Part shown: positions 35,345 through 45,280 of the stretch, in pieces
How positions within the stretch are numbered: the stretch's first letter is position 1
How the letters are laid out: each line of letters opens with the position of its first letter
Assembly: GCF_002262935.1 (NCBI RefSeq)
Contig: NZ_NPIA01000003.1
Span: forward strand, 328,330 to 392,329
Reading direction: 5' to 3'
From: Lottiidibacillus patelloidae
Lineage (GTDB): Bacteria; Bacillota; Bacilli; Bacillales; SA5d-4
DNA length: 64,000 nt
The notes under the pieces: generated by a model
Databases searched by the model: none
Seen by the model: the letters and a program-made list of their open reading frames with translations, nothing else
What the model was told of the DNA's origin: nothing
Position numbers and translations under genes: made by a program

Positions 35345-36109
35345 CTAATCATGATTAATTAATTCTTTTAGTAGTAATTCATTGATATCCGCTAATGCTA
35401 TCTTATCATTTTGTAGCTGTTTTATGGTAGGTAACATTCTATTTAACTTTTCATCTAAATAACCATGTAACTTTTCAACTTTTAATACTAATTTTTGCTC
35501 CATCCTTTTCACCCGGTATATTTCTTGAAACCACCCCTGTGCCTCTTCCTCAAAATTTTGTTTAAGAAGTTCAAGAAATATTATTGGTGGGTGCGTTCGC
35601 TTAGTAATTATCCAGTTTGTGACTAAATAACATCTCACACTTTGAAAAAGTAACTTGCTGTTATTGTCTTCTCTTTCGTTATATAGTTTTAAGTTGCGAA
35701 CCGCCATCTGTTGGTAATGCATTGCTAATTTTAATAACGAGAAAGAATGTATCCATCTTGCTTTAATTTCCCTAATGATTTCCCCATTTTCTATATATAC
35801 AATATCTGAATTCAACCACTCATATAAAGAGGAATTAGATTTAAGTAATAGATTACTCATTTTATAAATATCCCAACCATGAACTTCAATGCTCTCTGTT
35901 AATTGCAAATGAAACGCTTCTTTAGGTCTGTTTACTTTCAAATAATTATCAATTGTATGTTTATAAATAATACCAATGTCGTGATCACTGTTAGTATGTT
36001 CTACTTTATAGGCTCTAGAGCCAATTTCAACAGCATAAAGGATGGTGATATTTAATTCTTCAGCCAAATCGTATAATTTATTAATTATTAAATGCCTATC
36101 CATCCTCAT
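35345..36109 (-). CDS. YcgL-family nucleotidyltransferase
   Basis: 254 residues from the ATG at 36109 (AAAGGTG upstream). It has a nucleotidyltransferase core with the GS loop and acidic pair in VEIGSRAYKVEHTNSDHDIGI. The rest is helical. This fold family transfers nucleotides to small molecules, RNA or proteins, and is also seen in antitoxin-like systems. Target unknown here; it lies in a small operon with the Cys-rich protein and YpbS. Confidence 0.82.
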   Translation of the reverse strand: MRMDRHLIINKLYDLAEELNITILYAVEIGSRAYKVEHTNSDHDIGIIYKHTIDNYLKVNRPKEAFHLQLTESIEVHGWDIYKMSNLLLKSNSSLYEWLNSDIVYIENGEIIREIKARWIHSFSLLKLAMHYQQMAVRNLKLYNEREDNNSKLLFQSVRCYLVTNWIITKRTHPPIIFLELLKQNFEEEAQGWFQEIYRVKRMEQKLVLKVEKLHGYLDEKLNRMLPTIKQLQNDKIALADINELLLKELINHD

Positions 36110-36128
36110 CAAAACACCTTTCTAACTA

Positions 36129-36671
36129 CTAACTCTTCTCTGGTTTAATAAAGACCTCAGAATAATTTGTTTCTCTTATTAATGCTTGTTCCTCTGCTGG
36201 AATTCGTACTTTAAACAAAATAAAAGCATTTGCAATCGAAAATACGATTAATGTTACATAGGCTTGAAAAATCATTGGGATTAAAAAAATTTCCAGGCAA
36301 ACTACTAAATAATTCGGATGTTTAAAAAAGCGAAAAGGACCATTAGCTTTTACTTTTGCTCCTTCAAGAACTATTATTTTGGTGTTCCAATACTTCCCAA
36401 GCGTAACTAAAACCCATATTCTAAGCAATTGTGTCAAAATTAACAAACCGATTAAAATTGGCCACACTTGTGACAATGCTTTTTCAAAATAAAGAACTTC
36501 AATAAATAGTGAGATGAAAAAAAACACATGGAGCGAAACAATGTATTTATAATGTTCTTTTCCGACCTCGATAGCTCCTTGTTTTTTCATGAACGTTTCA
36601 TTTTTTTTAGCAATATACAATTCGATAATCCGTTGGAAAATGATAAAAGTAATCAAAAATTGAAAAAACAT
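36129..36671 (-). CDS. bpsB: Isoprenylcysteine carboxyl methyltransferase-like protein BpsB (YpbQ)
   Basis: 180 residues with about four or five membrane helices and the ICMT C-terminal core GPFRFFKHPNYLVVCLEI with a later EEQAL. In B. subtilis BpsB methylates the alkylpyrones made by BpsA. The ATG at 36671 begins one base after the bpsA stop, and its ribosome binding site AAAGGAG is inside the bpsA end. Confidence 0.93.
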   Translation of the reverse strand: MFFQFLITFIIFQRIIELYIAKKNETFMKKQGAIEVGKEHYKYIVSLHVFFFISLFIEVLYFEKALSQVWPILIGLLILTQLLRIWVLVTLGKYWNTKIIVLEGAKVKANGPFRFFKHPNYLVVCLEIFLIPMIFQAYVTLIVFSIANAFILFKVRIPAEEQALIRETNYSEVFIKPEKS

Positions 36672-36672
36672 T

Positions 36673-37776
36673 TTACACACTCTCCTTTCTTGTGCCTTTT
36701 AGTAACGCTAGTTCAGAACTAAAACCAGGACCTAATGAAGTCATTAAGCCAAGTTCTCCATCCTTTATTCCTTTTTTCATTGTCTCTTCAAGCACAAATA
36801 TTACTGTTGTTGATGACATATTCCCATATTCCTCTAAGACGAAGCGTGAAATATCAGTCATGTTTGGTTGTAATTGTAACGCCTCTTCATAAGCGTCTAG
36901 TACTTTCTTTCCACCAGGGTGAGCAATAAAATGCGAAATATCTTTTTGTGTTACCATATTACTGTCTAAAAATTCATCTACATTTTCAGAAAACCAATTT
37001 TTAACTAAATTAGGAATACTCTTTGAAAAAACAACAAATAACCCTTCATTCTTAACATCCCAACCCATTACATCTTCGGAATCAGGTTTTAATGTAGATC
37101 TTGTGTTTATGATTTCAAATAAATTAGATGTGGCAACTTTCCTTAAAGTTTTCGCTTCTGTTCCAGAAACTAATGTACATGCGACACCGTCAGCAAATAA
37201 GGAACTTCCAACTAAGTTACTTTTTGATTTGTCATTTCGTTGAAACGTTAAGCTACAAAGCTCAACAGTAATAACAAGAACATTAGCCTTTGGATAAGCT
37301 TTACAGTAATCCATCGCACGCGCTATACCTGCAGTCCCCCCAGCACATCCCAAACCCCAAATCGGTATTCTTTTTACATGCCTAGAAAAAGGCAAAGCAT
37401 TAATAATTTTCACATCAATTGTCGGAGTTGCTAGTCCTGTAGTAGATATAAAAAAAATGGCGTCAATTTCATCGTAATCCACGCTTTGTTCTAAAAAAGA
37501 CTTATTTTCTAGACAACTCTTAACCGCTTCAATACTTAATTTTGTTGCATGTTCAATATAAGCGTTATTTTTCTCTTCAAATGTATGAGGCTCTTTATAC
37601 CATTCAAATGGCATACAAAAATATCTTGTCCTGATTTGGCCGTTATGAAAAATTGAAAGTAGTCGATCGATATCTTCAAAGCGATCAGAAAACATCGTTT
37701 TAGCAAATGATAATGCCTCTTCTTGTTTTAAAGCATAAGGCAAATTGGCATGAGCAACGGAAGTAATAAATGGCAT
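36673..37776 (-). CDS. bpsA: Type III polyketide synthase BpsA (alkylpyrone synthase)
   Basis: 367 residues from the ATG at 37776 (GGGAGGATT upstream). A chalcone-synthase-like fold with the Cys-His-Asn triad at Cys144 (GLGCAGG), His286 (FIAHPGG) and Asn319 (YGNMSS). BpsA extends long-chain acyl-CoA with malonyl-CoA to alkylpyrones, membrane lipids or redox-active metabolites. It forms an operon with bpsB. Confidence 0.95.
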   Translation of the reverse strand: MPFITSVAHANLPYALKQEEALSFAKTMFSDRFEDIDRLLSIFHNGQIRTRYFCMPFEWYKEPHTFEEKNNAYIEHATKLSIEAVKSCLENKSFLEQSVDYDEIDAIFFISTTGLATPTIDVKIINALPFSRHVKRIPIWGLGCAGGTAGIARAMDYCKAYPKANVLVITVELCSLTFQRNDKSKSNLVGSSLFADGVACTLVSGTEAKTLRKVATSNLFEIINTRSTLKPDSEDVMGWDVKNEGLFVVFSKSIPNLVKNWFSENVDEFLDSNMVTQKDISHFIAHPGGKKVLDAYEEALQLQPNMTDISRFVLEEYGNMSSTTVIFVLEETMKKGIKDGELGLMTSLGPGFSSELALLKGTRKESV

Positions 37777-37881
37777 AGGTAATCCTCCCAGCATTTTTCT
37801 ATACCGTTATCATGCTTACTATTATGTTTTATTATGCAAATTTTGGAATATTACTCCCAGGAAGAAAGTATTAAAAATACA

Positions 37882-37911
37882 TAAAAAAGAAGCATAGAAT
37901 GCATGCTTCTT
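37882..37911 (-). terminator. Terminator of the PAP2 gene
   Basis: Stem AAGAAGCAT / ATGCTTCTT (37887-37895, 37903-37911), 7-nt loop, TTTTTTAT on the minus-strand exit. Confidence 0.8.
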
Positions 37912-38581
37912 ATCTATTACCTATTCTACTAAGCTGACTTTTGCGCACAGTTTGATTGCTTAAGTCTATACGAACTCCAATACTAACAATAGCTTCGATT
38001 GCTTGAAAAACTACAAATCCTAAAAGGATTGCTGATACTGCATCTAGGATAACATGTTGCTTTACAAATAATGTAGATATAATAATTAACAGTGAAGTAA
38101 TTGAAACCGTCATTACAACTGGTTTACTAATACCCCTTGCCTTAACAATACCGAATAGCATTAAAAAGCTCGTCAATGAATGGATACTAGGAAAGGCATT
38201 GTACGGTTCATCATTAGCATAGATTAATTTAACTAAGGAAGTGAAAAAACCTTTACCTTGTAATTCTGGCCTTGGGACATGTGTTTGAAAAACAAAATAA
38301 ATTGCGTAACAAACTAACATTGAAATAAGCATTGTAGCTAATGTTTTCCAATAGATCGCTCGGTCTTTCCAAGCCAAATATGCCATGGTTAAAAAGATAA
38401 ATGGATACCAAATAATATAGGGAACTATAAAAATATCAACGAAAGGAATTAACTCATCGACCTTTGTAATTAATAACTGCGCCCCACGTTGATCGTTATT
38501 TAATAAATTATAAAATGTATGAAAAAGCGGGATTAAAAGAAGCGCTGCTAGTGCTAAAACATATTGTACTAATTGCTTCAT
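37910..38581 (-). CDS. PAP2-family membrane phosphatase
   Basis: 223 residues with about six helices. The three phosphatase motifs are altered but visible: HVPRPELQ, AFPSIHSLTSF and KQHVILDAVSA. The spacing is like inositol-phosphorylceramide synthase-type or lipid phosphate phosphatases. The ATG at 38581 follows GAGGAG; an upstream in-frame GTG (38590) overlaps that site. Confidence 0.88.
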   Translation of the reverse strand: MKQLVQYVLALAALLLIPLFHTFYNLLNNDQRGAQLLITKVDELIPFVDIFIVPYIIWYPFIFLTMAYLAWKDRAIYWKTLATMLISMLVCYAIYFVFQTHVPRPELQGKGFFTSLVKLIYANDEPYNAFPSIHSLTSFLMLFGIVKARGISKPVVMTVSITSLLIIISTLFVKQHVILDAVSAILLGFVVFQAIEAIVSIGVRIDLSNQTVRKSQLSRIGNR

Positions 38582-38720
38582 TCTGTTCACTCCTCATTTG
38601 CAAATAAAAACTATTTATCTTATAAACAATTAAATTGTTTGGGAAAATGCGACAATTTTAATTGTAACTTGTAATTGTTAATAATGAAAGGAAAAACTTC
38701 AATTGCGAAACATCTCATAT

Positions 38721-38754
38721 AAAAAGGAAAAAGAAGCGGGAAAATCGCTCCTTT
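38721..38754 (-). terminator. Probable terminator of dynA
   Basis: Minus-strand AAGGAGCG pairs with CGCTTCTT (one G-T pair), followed by TTTTCCTTTTTA. Confidence 0.6.
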
Positions 38755-38767
38755 TCATTTTTATTCA

Positions 38768-41700
38768 CTAATTTCTGTTTTGCGAATCAATTTTTGAATA
38801 TATTTCTTTCACTTCATTCACATTAAATGATGTGTCAAATGCCGCCATCTTTCCAACTTTATAGTCTTCTAGCAATTCTAACATAGCATTTACTGTATGT
38901 TGTCTTTTTAACTCTTGTTGTCTTATATAGTGTTTAATAAACTGATTTAATGTTTGATTTAATTCTTTATCCATCGTTTCATCTAGTTGCCCTTCAAGGT
39001 TTTCCTTCATTTTCACACTACCATCTTGTTCAAAAAACTGTTTACCACTTTTAAAAATCGTTAGCGACTTTTTAAGCTTATTTAAATCTAACATTTTTAA
39101 CTCTGATGATATTTTCGGTGAATGTATATCTGAATCTTCAATCTCAGTAAAAGAAATTGAAATTGACGAACTTTTGCATTCTTTTTCATCCAGAGAAACT
39201 ATCGTATTTAATTGTTGATTAATGTAATTTTCAATCCTTAATGTTGTGGCACGAAGTTCTTGCCCCCAATCATGTGATAAAAACTCAATTAGTTCTAATA
39301 AACATTTATTTAGTGCTACTTTAATGTTTCTTCCATCCTCTTGTAGCGATGAAGGGTTAAATGCATGTTTAAAACCTTCATTATAACGGAACAATACACG
39401 CTTTTTAACATAAAACAAGAGTTCTTCTATTTCTTTTTTAAGTGCTTGATTACTAGAATGTAAGGAGCGATTTATTATCGATTCTTTTACATAATTTATT
39501 GAACTTAATAATTGTTCTTTCTGAAGTTCCTTTTCTTCTTTTTCACCTAAAGCAGTTGAAATATAATCCGATAATACATTTTTAATCGATTCAATTTGCC
39601 TTACAGCTGCTTTATCTACATTGAAGGCTAATTCTTGAGAAATAAATGGGAGAAAGTCTCCTTTAAAATTACTCATGCCAGAGTCATTACTATTATCAGC
39701 TACTAAAGCATTCTTACTAGATACTGGATATAACCTAGGCTTTCTAATTCCACATTCCGTTAAGTTATCTTCCACATGGTCCATTACCAGTTGAAGTTCT
39801 TCGTCATTTTGCGCTAAATCTTTCGCATTAATAATGAAAAACATTTTATCAAGCTCAAATGCATCCTTCACTCGCCCTAATTGTATTAGAAATTCTCGAT
39901 CTGCATGATTAAATGCGTGGTTGAAATATGTTACAAATAACACAGCATCTGCATTTTTAATATAATCAAATGCTACGTCTGTATGTCTAGCATTTATTGA
40001 GTCCGCCCCTGGTGTATCAACTAAAATGACACCTTGTCTTGTTAGTTCACAATCATAATATAACTCTATGTTATTTACAAAACATGCTTTATGTTCTAAA
40101 GCTACATATTCCTCATATTGCTTACGGTCTACTTTTACGATCTGGCCAAACTTAGTTGATGCCGATTCGTAACCTTTCGCAAAAGCTTTTAAAAATGAAT
40201 AATGTGCTTTTGCATTTTCAACGATATCATTAACAGGTATATCCCTTATAACAGTAAGGGCTTGCTTAAATGAGTCAGCCTCTTTATTAAACACTTTTAA
40301 CGAATGTTGAATGTCGGCTAAAATTTCCGCTTCTTCTTTCATATGAACTAAAATTGTTCCATGCTCATGCTTTTCGTCAATTGGCAAAATCTTATTAATA
40401 GTTGCTGTTGTTGGATTAGGTGAAACAGGAAGAACCTTTTCACCAATTAATGCATTTGCAAAAGAAGATTTCCCTGCTGAAAAAGCCCCGAATAATGCAA
40501 TGGTATATCTATTACTTGCTAATCGAGCAGCACGTGTTCTTGTTTGTCTCTCCACTGTTTGAAGGCCCGGAATAGTTTTAATTAAATTCGATATTTCTAA
40601 TAATTGCTTTGAACGTTGTTGTAAGTCAATTTGATGATCGACTACAACTCGATCGACTTTATCCTTATTTTTATTTTGGTTTTGTCCGCCTCTATCAAAT
40701 ACAATTTGATCGGTAGACATTTGTTTAAAATGATGTGAAACAGTTAGAATTTGGCAATCTTCAGCAGCTATTTCCTCTAAACAACCTTTTAGCGATTTAG
40801 TCTTATTCTCAATTGTTGTCTTGATGCTAGTTAGCTTTTCGTAAGCATCAATTTTATTCTTAACGATAGTTAGTTTATTAACAATTTCATCTTCAACAAC
40901 TTTATTTGATTGAGCAACTTGTTTAATTAAAGGTTGGAATAATTCCATAGCGTACTTTCTATATTCCTTCTTAATTTCATTTGCTACATCATTAGTATAA
41001 GTTAAAATATATTGTCTATTTAACGTTGCACCTTTTTTCACTAATTCTACTAGTTTTTCTTTTGTAAAAGTGAATTTTGCATCGAATACCGCTTCTTTAA
41101 ATGATTCATCATACACATTGTGTTTTTTAGTAAATGAAATCATTTGTTCTTTAACAACCCATTCTAAACTAGAAGAAATCTGTTCACATACATTTTCATG
41201 TAATGCGAGTAGTCTTTTTTCTTTCTCTTGTTCGGTTTTCGACTTAGCAAATAGTAGTCCAACTTTAAAATTTGGTTGATTTGCTTCTAAAAATTGTTCT
41301 GCTAATTCACGTGTTTTAAAAGGCATTAGGATTGCATCTTTTAATATGCTAGCTAACAAGTCTTTAAATGAATGGTCAATGTCAGCAACAGCCTCTTGAA
41401 TTAATGCGAGTTCTTTTATATATTTTTTTTCTTTTGAATGTAACTCGTCTATTGGCTCATTATCCATTAAGGACAGCAGTTCATTCATCTCTTCTTGCTT
41501 CAAGTGTTTTTGGTTTTTATGAAAGTCTTCTATTAAGAAGGATGTCGTATCGTAAATACTATTGGAAATGATTGTTTTTTTCTTTTCTATATAATTGTAT
41601 AACGTAGTTTTTACTTCGTTATATTGGTTGTATTTATTTTCTTGTTCATATAAAGACGTAAAATATACGCCAGCAGGTTTGACGTTCCAGTTTGAGAATC

Positions 41701-42379
41701 CTTCCACTACACTTTCCTTAAAGGCATCGAAAGAAAGCTCATCATCATTATGTTTATCCACTTGATTAATTATTAGATAAAGTGGCTTATTATAACTTTG
41801 CAACATCTTTGTAAATTGAAAATTACTTTCAGCTTGAACGTGATTATAATCCATTACATAGAAAATGACATCTGCTAAATGAAGGGAAGCTTCTGTTGCA
41901 ATTCGGTGAGCATCATCTGTAGAATCTACTCCCGGCGTATCAAGTACTGCTACACCTTCAGGAAAATTGGTAGTTGGGTGACTAATTTCAACAGACTTAA
42001 CCTCATCCCCATCAAGACAGTACTTTTTCACTTTATTGATATCATATGGGTACGAAAACTGAACCGGTTCTGAATCTCGAAAATGAATTCTAGCATACGG
42101 TTTACCAGATTTAACTTTAACGACATTTGCACTTGTCGGAATTGGACTCGAAGGCAACAAATCTTCAGCAAATAGTGTATTAATCATTGTAGATTTACCA
42201 GCAGAAAAATGCCCACAAAATGCAATGTTTAATTCTTGAGTAGACGCTTTTTCAATTAATTGCTTTATTTTTTCAGCATTAATCAGATCATTAAATGTTA
42301 CAAGTTGTTCATGAACCATTGTTAATCTTTTTAATAATTGGTCTTGCGATATATCTTTTGTAATTGTCATTTTTGTCAT
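38768..42379 (-). CDS. dynA: Bacterial dynamin-like protein DynA, two fused GTPase modules
   Basis: 1203 residues containing two complete dynamin modules head to tail. First P-loop GHFSAGKST at 56-64 and DTPGVDS near 147; second GAFSAGKSS near 635 and DTPGADS near 787. Guanine-specificity motifs are NQVDKH and NAKD. Each GTPase is followed by long helical stalk regions. B. subtilis DynA (YpbR) tethers and fuses membranes and protects against membrane damage, antibiotics and phage lysis. Its neighbourhood with bpsAB and ypbS matches that of B. subtilis. Confidence 0.95.
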   Translation of the reverse strand: MTKMTITKDISQDQLLKRLTMVHEQLVTFNDLINAEKIKQLIEKASTQELNIAFCGHFSAGKSTMINTLFAEDLLPSSPIPTSANVVKVKSGKPYARIHFRDSEPVQFSYPYDINKVKKYCLDGDEVKSVEISHPTTNFPEGVAVLDTPGVDSTDDAHRIATEASLHLADVIFYVMDYNHVQAESNFQFTKMLQSYNKPLYLIINQVDKHNDDELSFDAFKESVVEGFSNWNVKPAGVYFTSLYEQENKYNQYNEVKTTLYNYIEKKKTIISNSIYDTTSFLIEDFHKNQKHLKQEEMNELLSLMDNEPIDELHSKEKKYIKELALIQEAVADIDHSFKDLLASILKDAILMPFKTRELAEQFLEANQPNFKVGLLFAKSKTEQEKEKRLLALHENVCEQISSSLEWVVKEQMISFTKKHNVYDESFKEAVFDAKFTFTKEKLVELVKKGATLNRQYILTYTNDVANEIKKEYRKYAMELFQPLIKQVAQSNKVVEDEIVNKLTIVKNKIDAYEKLTSIKTTIENKTKSLKGCLEEIAAEDCQILTVSHHFKQMSTDQIVFDRGGQNQNKNKDKVDRVVVDHQIDLQQRSKQLLEISNLIKTIPGLQTVERQTRTRAARLASNRYTIALFGAFSAGKSSFANALIGEKVLPVSPNPTTATINKILPIDEKHEHGTILVHMKEEAEILADIQHSLKVFNKEADSFKQALTVIRDIPVNDIVENAKAHYSFLKAFAKGYESASTKFGQIVKVDRKQYEEYVALEHKACFVNNIELYYDCELTRQGVILVDTPGADSINARHTDVAFDYIKNADAVLFVTYFNHAFNHADREFLIQLGRVKDAFELDKMFFIINAKDLAQNDEELQLVMDHVEDNLTECGIRKPRLYPVSSKNALVADNSNDSGMSNFKGDFLPFISQELAFNVDKAAVRQIESIKNVLSDYISTALGEKEEKELQKEQLLSSINYVKESIINRSLHSSNQALKKEIEELLFYVKKRVLFRYNEGFKHAFNPSSLQEDGRNIKVALNKCLLELIEFLSHDWGQELRATTLRIENYINQQLNTIVSLDEKECKSSSISISFTEIEDSDIHSPKISSELKMLDLNKLKKSLTIFKSGKQFFEQDGSVKMKENLEGQLDETMDKELNQTLNQFIKHYIRQQELKRQHTVNAMLELLEDYKVGKMAAFDTSFNVNEVKEIYSKIDSQNRN

Positions 42380-42549
42380 ATGAAATCCAACCTTTATTTA
42401 CTTACTATTAACTTAGTATATAACGGAATATGACTTTCCTCAATTTTTCTTACAAAGAAATTAACTTCACCAACATTTTCCTCAAAAGAATAAAATACCT
42501 AATTTTACACAATTTATAGAAGAACAAACGTAGGGAGAGGATGAAAAGC

Positions 42550-43878
42550 TTGGATGAGGTACTAATATCTAGGTCATTATTTGGTACAACGATGGGGTTT
42601 CATATAATTTTTGCAACACTCGGTGTTGGGCTCCCATTAATGATTTTAACAGCAGAAATAATATACCAAAGAACAAATGATCATGATTACGCAATCATGG
42701 CTAAGCGCTGGACGAAAACGTTTGCGATTTTACTCGGTGTAGCTATCCCATCCGGAACTATTGCAGGGGTTCAGTTGTCACTACTATGGCCAGGATTTAT
42801 GGAAATTGTCGGAAAAGTCATTGCACTACCTTTTCAAATTGAAATATTTGCATTTTTCTTGGAAGCATTGTTTATGTCTATTTATGTTTATGCAGCAGAT
42901 CGACTTTCGCCATGGATGAGAATAATCAGTTTGTTTTTTGTGGCATTAGGAGCGGTTGCATCTGCAATTTTAATAACAAATATTCACGCTTGGGAAGGGA
43001 CACCAACCGGCTTCCGATTGGTCAATGGAGAAGTCGTTGATGTTGATCCATGGGCTGCTTTTTTTAACCCCAGCTTTTTCGTCACTGCTGGACATGTAAC
43101 AGTTTCTGCGTATATGACCGGGGCTTTTGTTGTTGCATCTGTAGCTGCATATAAAATGTTGAAAGAAAAAAAAGATACGAAAGTTTATATATTTCACCGA
43201 AAAGCTCTCATGTTAGGTTTAATTATTGGTGGGATATTCTCTGTCTTAACAGCAGTAAACGGCCATGAATCTGCACAATACTTACATGAATATCAACCAG
43301 AAAAATTAGCAGCAGCTGAAGGGCTTTTTGAAACTCAATCCTATGCTCCATTAGCAATCGGCGGTTTTACTGATCGTGAAAGTAGAGAAGTGAAATATGG
43401 AATAGAAATTCCTTGGGCACTTAGTTTCTTAGCTGGAGATCGCTTTGATGAAGTTGTAGTCGGTTTGAACGACTTTCCAGAAGAATATTGGCCACCGCTC
43501 TTTGTTCATACGTTATTTAACGCGATGGTAGGAATTGGATTTTCACTGTTATTCCTTTCGATCATTGGTTTTTACTGGCGACATATTCGAAAAAAGCAAT
43601 TTCCAAAATGGTTAATGTGGGCTTTTGTTTCTGCAGGTCCCCTATCCATGCTTGGAATTGAGTTCGGTTGGATCTTTGCTTGTACTGGACGTCAACCTTG
43701 GACCATTTACCGTATCCAATTAACGAAAGATGCAGCTACTGGGGCTGATGCAATTGGCGTCATTTTCTTCTTATTTATAGGATTGTATATCCTTTTAGCT
43801 ATTGCAACTGTTTTAGTACTTCATTTTTATTTTAAACGTCATCCATTAGAAAAAGAGAAGATCGGAACGATACAATAG
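42550..43878 (+). CDS. cydA: Cytochrome bd-type quinol oxidase subunit I (YthA/CioA-like)
   Basis: 442 residues. Conserved features: LFGTTMGFHIIFA with the axial histidine, HAWEGTPTGFR, and GRQPWTIY in the quinol side. The Q loop is short, as in cyanide-insensitive CioA and Bacillus YthA rather than the E. coli CydA. Start: GAGAGG is directly before an ATG (42541), whereas the TTG at 42550 has nine-base spacing and fits the family N-terminus (MDEVLISRS); either is possible. Confidence 0.93.
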   Translation: MDEVLISRSLFGTTMGFHIIFATLGVGLPLMILTAEIIYQRTNDHDYAIMAKRWTKTFAILLGVAIPSGTIAGVQLSLLWPGFMEIVGKVIALPFQIEIFAFFLEALFMSIYVYAADRLSPWMRIISLFFVALGAVASAILITNIHAWEGTPTGFRLVNGEVVDVDPWAAFFNPSFFVTAGHVTVSAYMTGAFVVASVAAYKMLKEKKDTKVYIFHRKALMLGLIIGGIFSVLTAVNGHESAQYLHEYQPEKLAAAEGLFETQSYAPLAIGGFTDRESREVKYGIEIPWALSFLAGDRFDEVVVGLNDFPEEYWPPLFVHTLFNAMVGIGFSLLFLSIIGFYWRHIRKKQFPKWLMWAFVSAGPLSMLGIEFGWIFACTGRQPWTIYRIQLTKDAATGADAIGVIFFLFIGLYILLAIATVLVLHFYFKRHPLEKEKIGTIQ

Positions 43879-43890
43879 GAGGTGGTTCTT

Positions 43891-44916
43891 ATGGGAGATG
43901 AATATTTAGCAGTTGCCATGCTTTGGCTGTTTGTTTTTATATATTCCGTAGCCGCTTCCATTGATTTTGGTACTGGATTTTGGTCAATGTTTTATGCCAA
44001 ACGAAGACATACAAAAGCTACTAAGATTGCCAATCGTTTTTTATCACCTTCATGGAAAATTACGAATGTATTTATCGTACTATTAGTAGTAGCACTTATT
44101 ACTTTTTTTCCAGGTGCTACATTTACATTAGGTGCTGTATTATTAATTCCTGGTAGTATTGTTTTGTTATTACTGGCAATTCGAAGTGCATTTATGGTTT
44201 ATTCGTATGCAGCTTCTAAACATCGCGTTCAACTTAGCTATGTATCAGGTATTACAGGTATATTAATACCAGGATTTTTAATCAGTGTATTACCAATAAC
44301 ACAAGGTGGATTTATCGCAGTAAATGCTAGTGGCGAACAATTACTACTTGGAAAACTATTAAGTAGCTTTAGCTTTTATGCTTTTGCAGGGTTTGGTATT
44401 GCTAGCACTTTGTTTTTATCTTCATTATTATTAGCAGACTATTCACGCGCTGCTGATGATGATGATGCTTATAATACGTATCGGTTTGATGCGATTATTA
44501 CCGGACCAATTTCTCTTCTAATGGCCTTTCTTGTTTTATTAACTATGGATTTCGAGGCTAATTGGTTATTAGAGAATTTACTATTTTATCGTAGTTGGTT
44601 ACTTCTTTCCGTTTGCTTTTTCTTAATTGGGTATGGATCGTTGTTTATTAAGAGAAATGCAAAGATAGGAATGCCAAGACTGGCAGTTATAGCTATCGTA
44701 TTTCAATACTTATTTGCAAGCTATGCCTATGGCAACGCACATTTACCTTACATTGTTTATCCAAACGTAACTATTGAATCCGGCTTTACACACCCAGCTA
44801 TGTTCAAAGCTCTTTTCATCACATATATCGTTGGGTTTTCAATACTTTTACCTGGGTTTATCTATTTTTGGCGATTGTTTATGACCGATAAGCGTTATGT
44901 TAAACAAGAAGATTAA
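43891..44916 (+). CDS. cydB: Cytochrome bd-type quinol oxidase subunit II (YthB/CioB-like)
   Basis: 341 residues with about eight or nine membrane helices. The N-terminus keeps the CydB pattern (LWLFVFIYSVAASIDFGTGFW), but later segments are divergent. The ATG at 43891 follows GGAGGTGG; the longer frame to 43882 starts at a GTG overlapping that site. Twelve bases after subunit I, so co-transcribed. No cydCD assembly genes follow. Confidence 0.9.
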   Translation: MGDEYLAVAMLWLFVFIYSVAASIDFGTGFWSMFYAKRRHTKATKIANRFLSPSWKITNVFIVLLVVALITFFPGATFTLGAVLLIPGSIVLLLLAIRSAFMVYSYAASKHRVQLSYVSGITGILIPGFLISVLPITQGGFIAVNASGEQLLLGKLLSSFSFYAFAGFGIASTLFLSSLLLADYSRAADDDDAYNTYRFDAIITGPISLLMAFLVLLTMDFEANWLLENLLFYRSWLLLSVCFFLIGYGSLFIKRNAKIGMPRLAVIAIVFQYLFASYAYGNAHLPYIVYPNVTIESGFTHPAMFKALFITYIVGFSILLPGFIYFWRLFMTDKRYVKQED

Positions 44917-44948
44917 AAAAATCTCGGCGCATTGCCGAGATTCTTTTA
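44917..44948. terminator. Bidirectional terminator after the oxidase operon
   Basis: Stem AATCTCGGC / GCCGAGATT (44920-44928, 44934-44942), loop GCATT, A-run before and CTTTT after. Confidence 0.88.
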
Positions 44949-44959
44949 ATTAAGTTTGG

Positions 44960-45280
44960 TTATTTTTTTTCAATTTTTACAGCTGTACCATAAGCAAGAA
45001 GTTCTGATGCACCTTGCATTACTTGTGAAGTAACAAATCTCACATTAATAATTGCATCTGCACCCATTCTTTCTGCATCTTGTACCATGCGTTGAGTCGC
45101 TTTTTGTCTTGACTCCGTTAACATTTCGGAATATTCCTTAATTTCGCCACCTACTAATTGACGAAATCCTGCAATAATGTCTTTCCCAATATTTTTTGCT
45201 TGTACGATATTTCCTCGTGCCATACCTAATGACTCTGTCACTTCATAGCCTGCTATTGAATCAGTATTTACTAAGATCAT
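44960..45280 (-). CDS. YbjQ-family protein (DUF74/UPF0145)
   Basis: 106 residues. The family pattern is clear: ESLGMARGNIVQAKN, ADAIINVRFVTSQV and ELLAYGTAVKIEK. A pentamer-forming fold sometimes called heavy-metal-binding, though without clear metal ligands and with no established role. The gene overlaps the small membrane-protein gene at 45261 by 20 bp. Confidence 0.9.
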   Translation of the reverse strand: MILVNTDSIAGYEVTESLGMARGNIVQAKNIGKDIIAGFRQLVGGEIKEYSEMLTESRQKATQRMVQDAERMGADAIINVRFVTSQVMQGASELLAYGTAVKIEKK

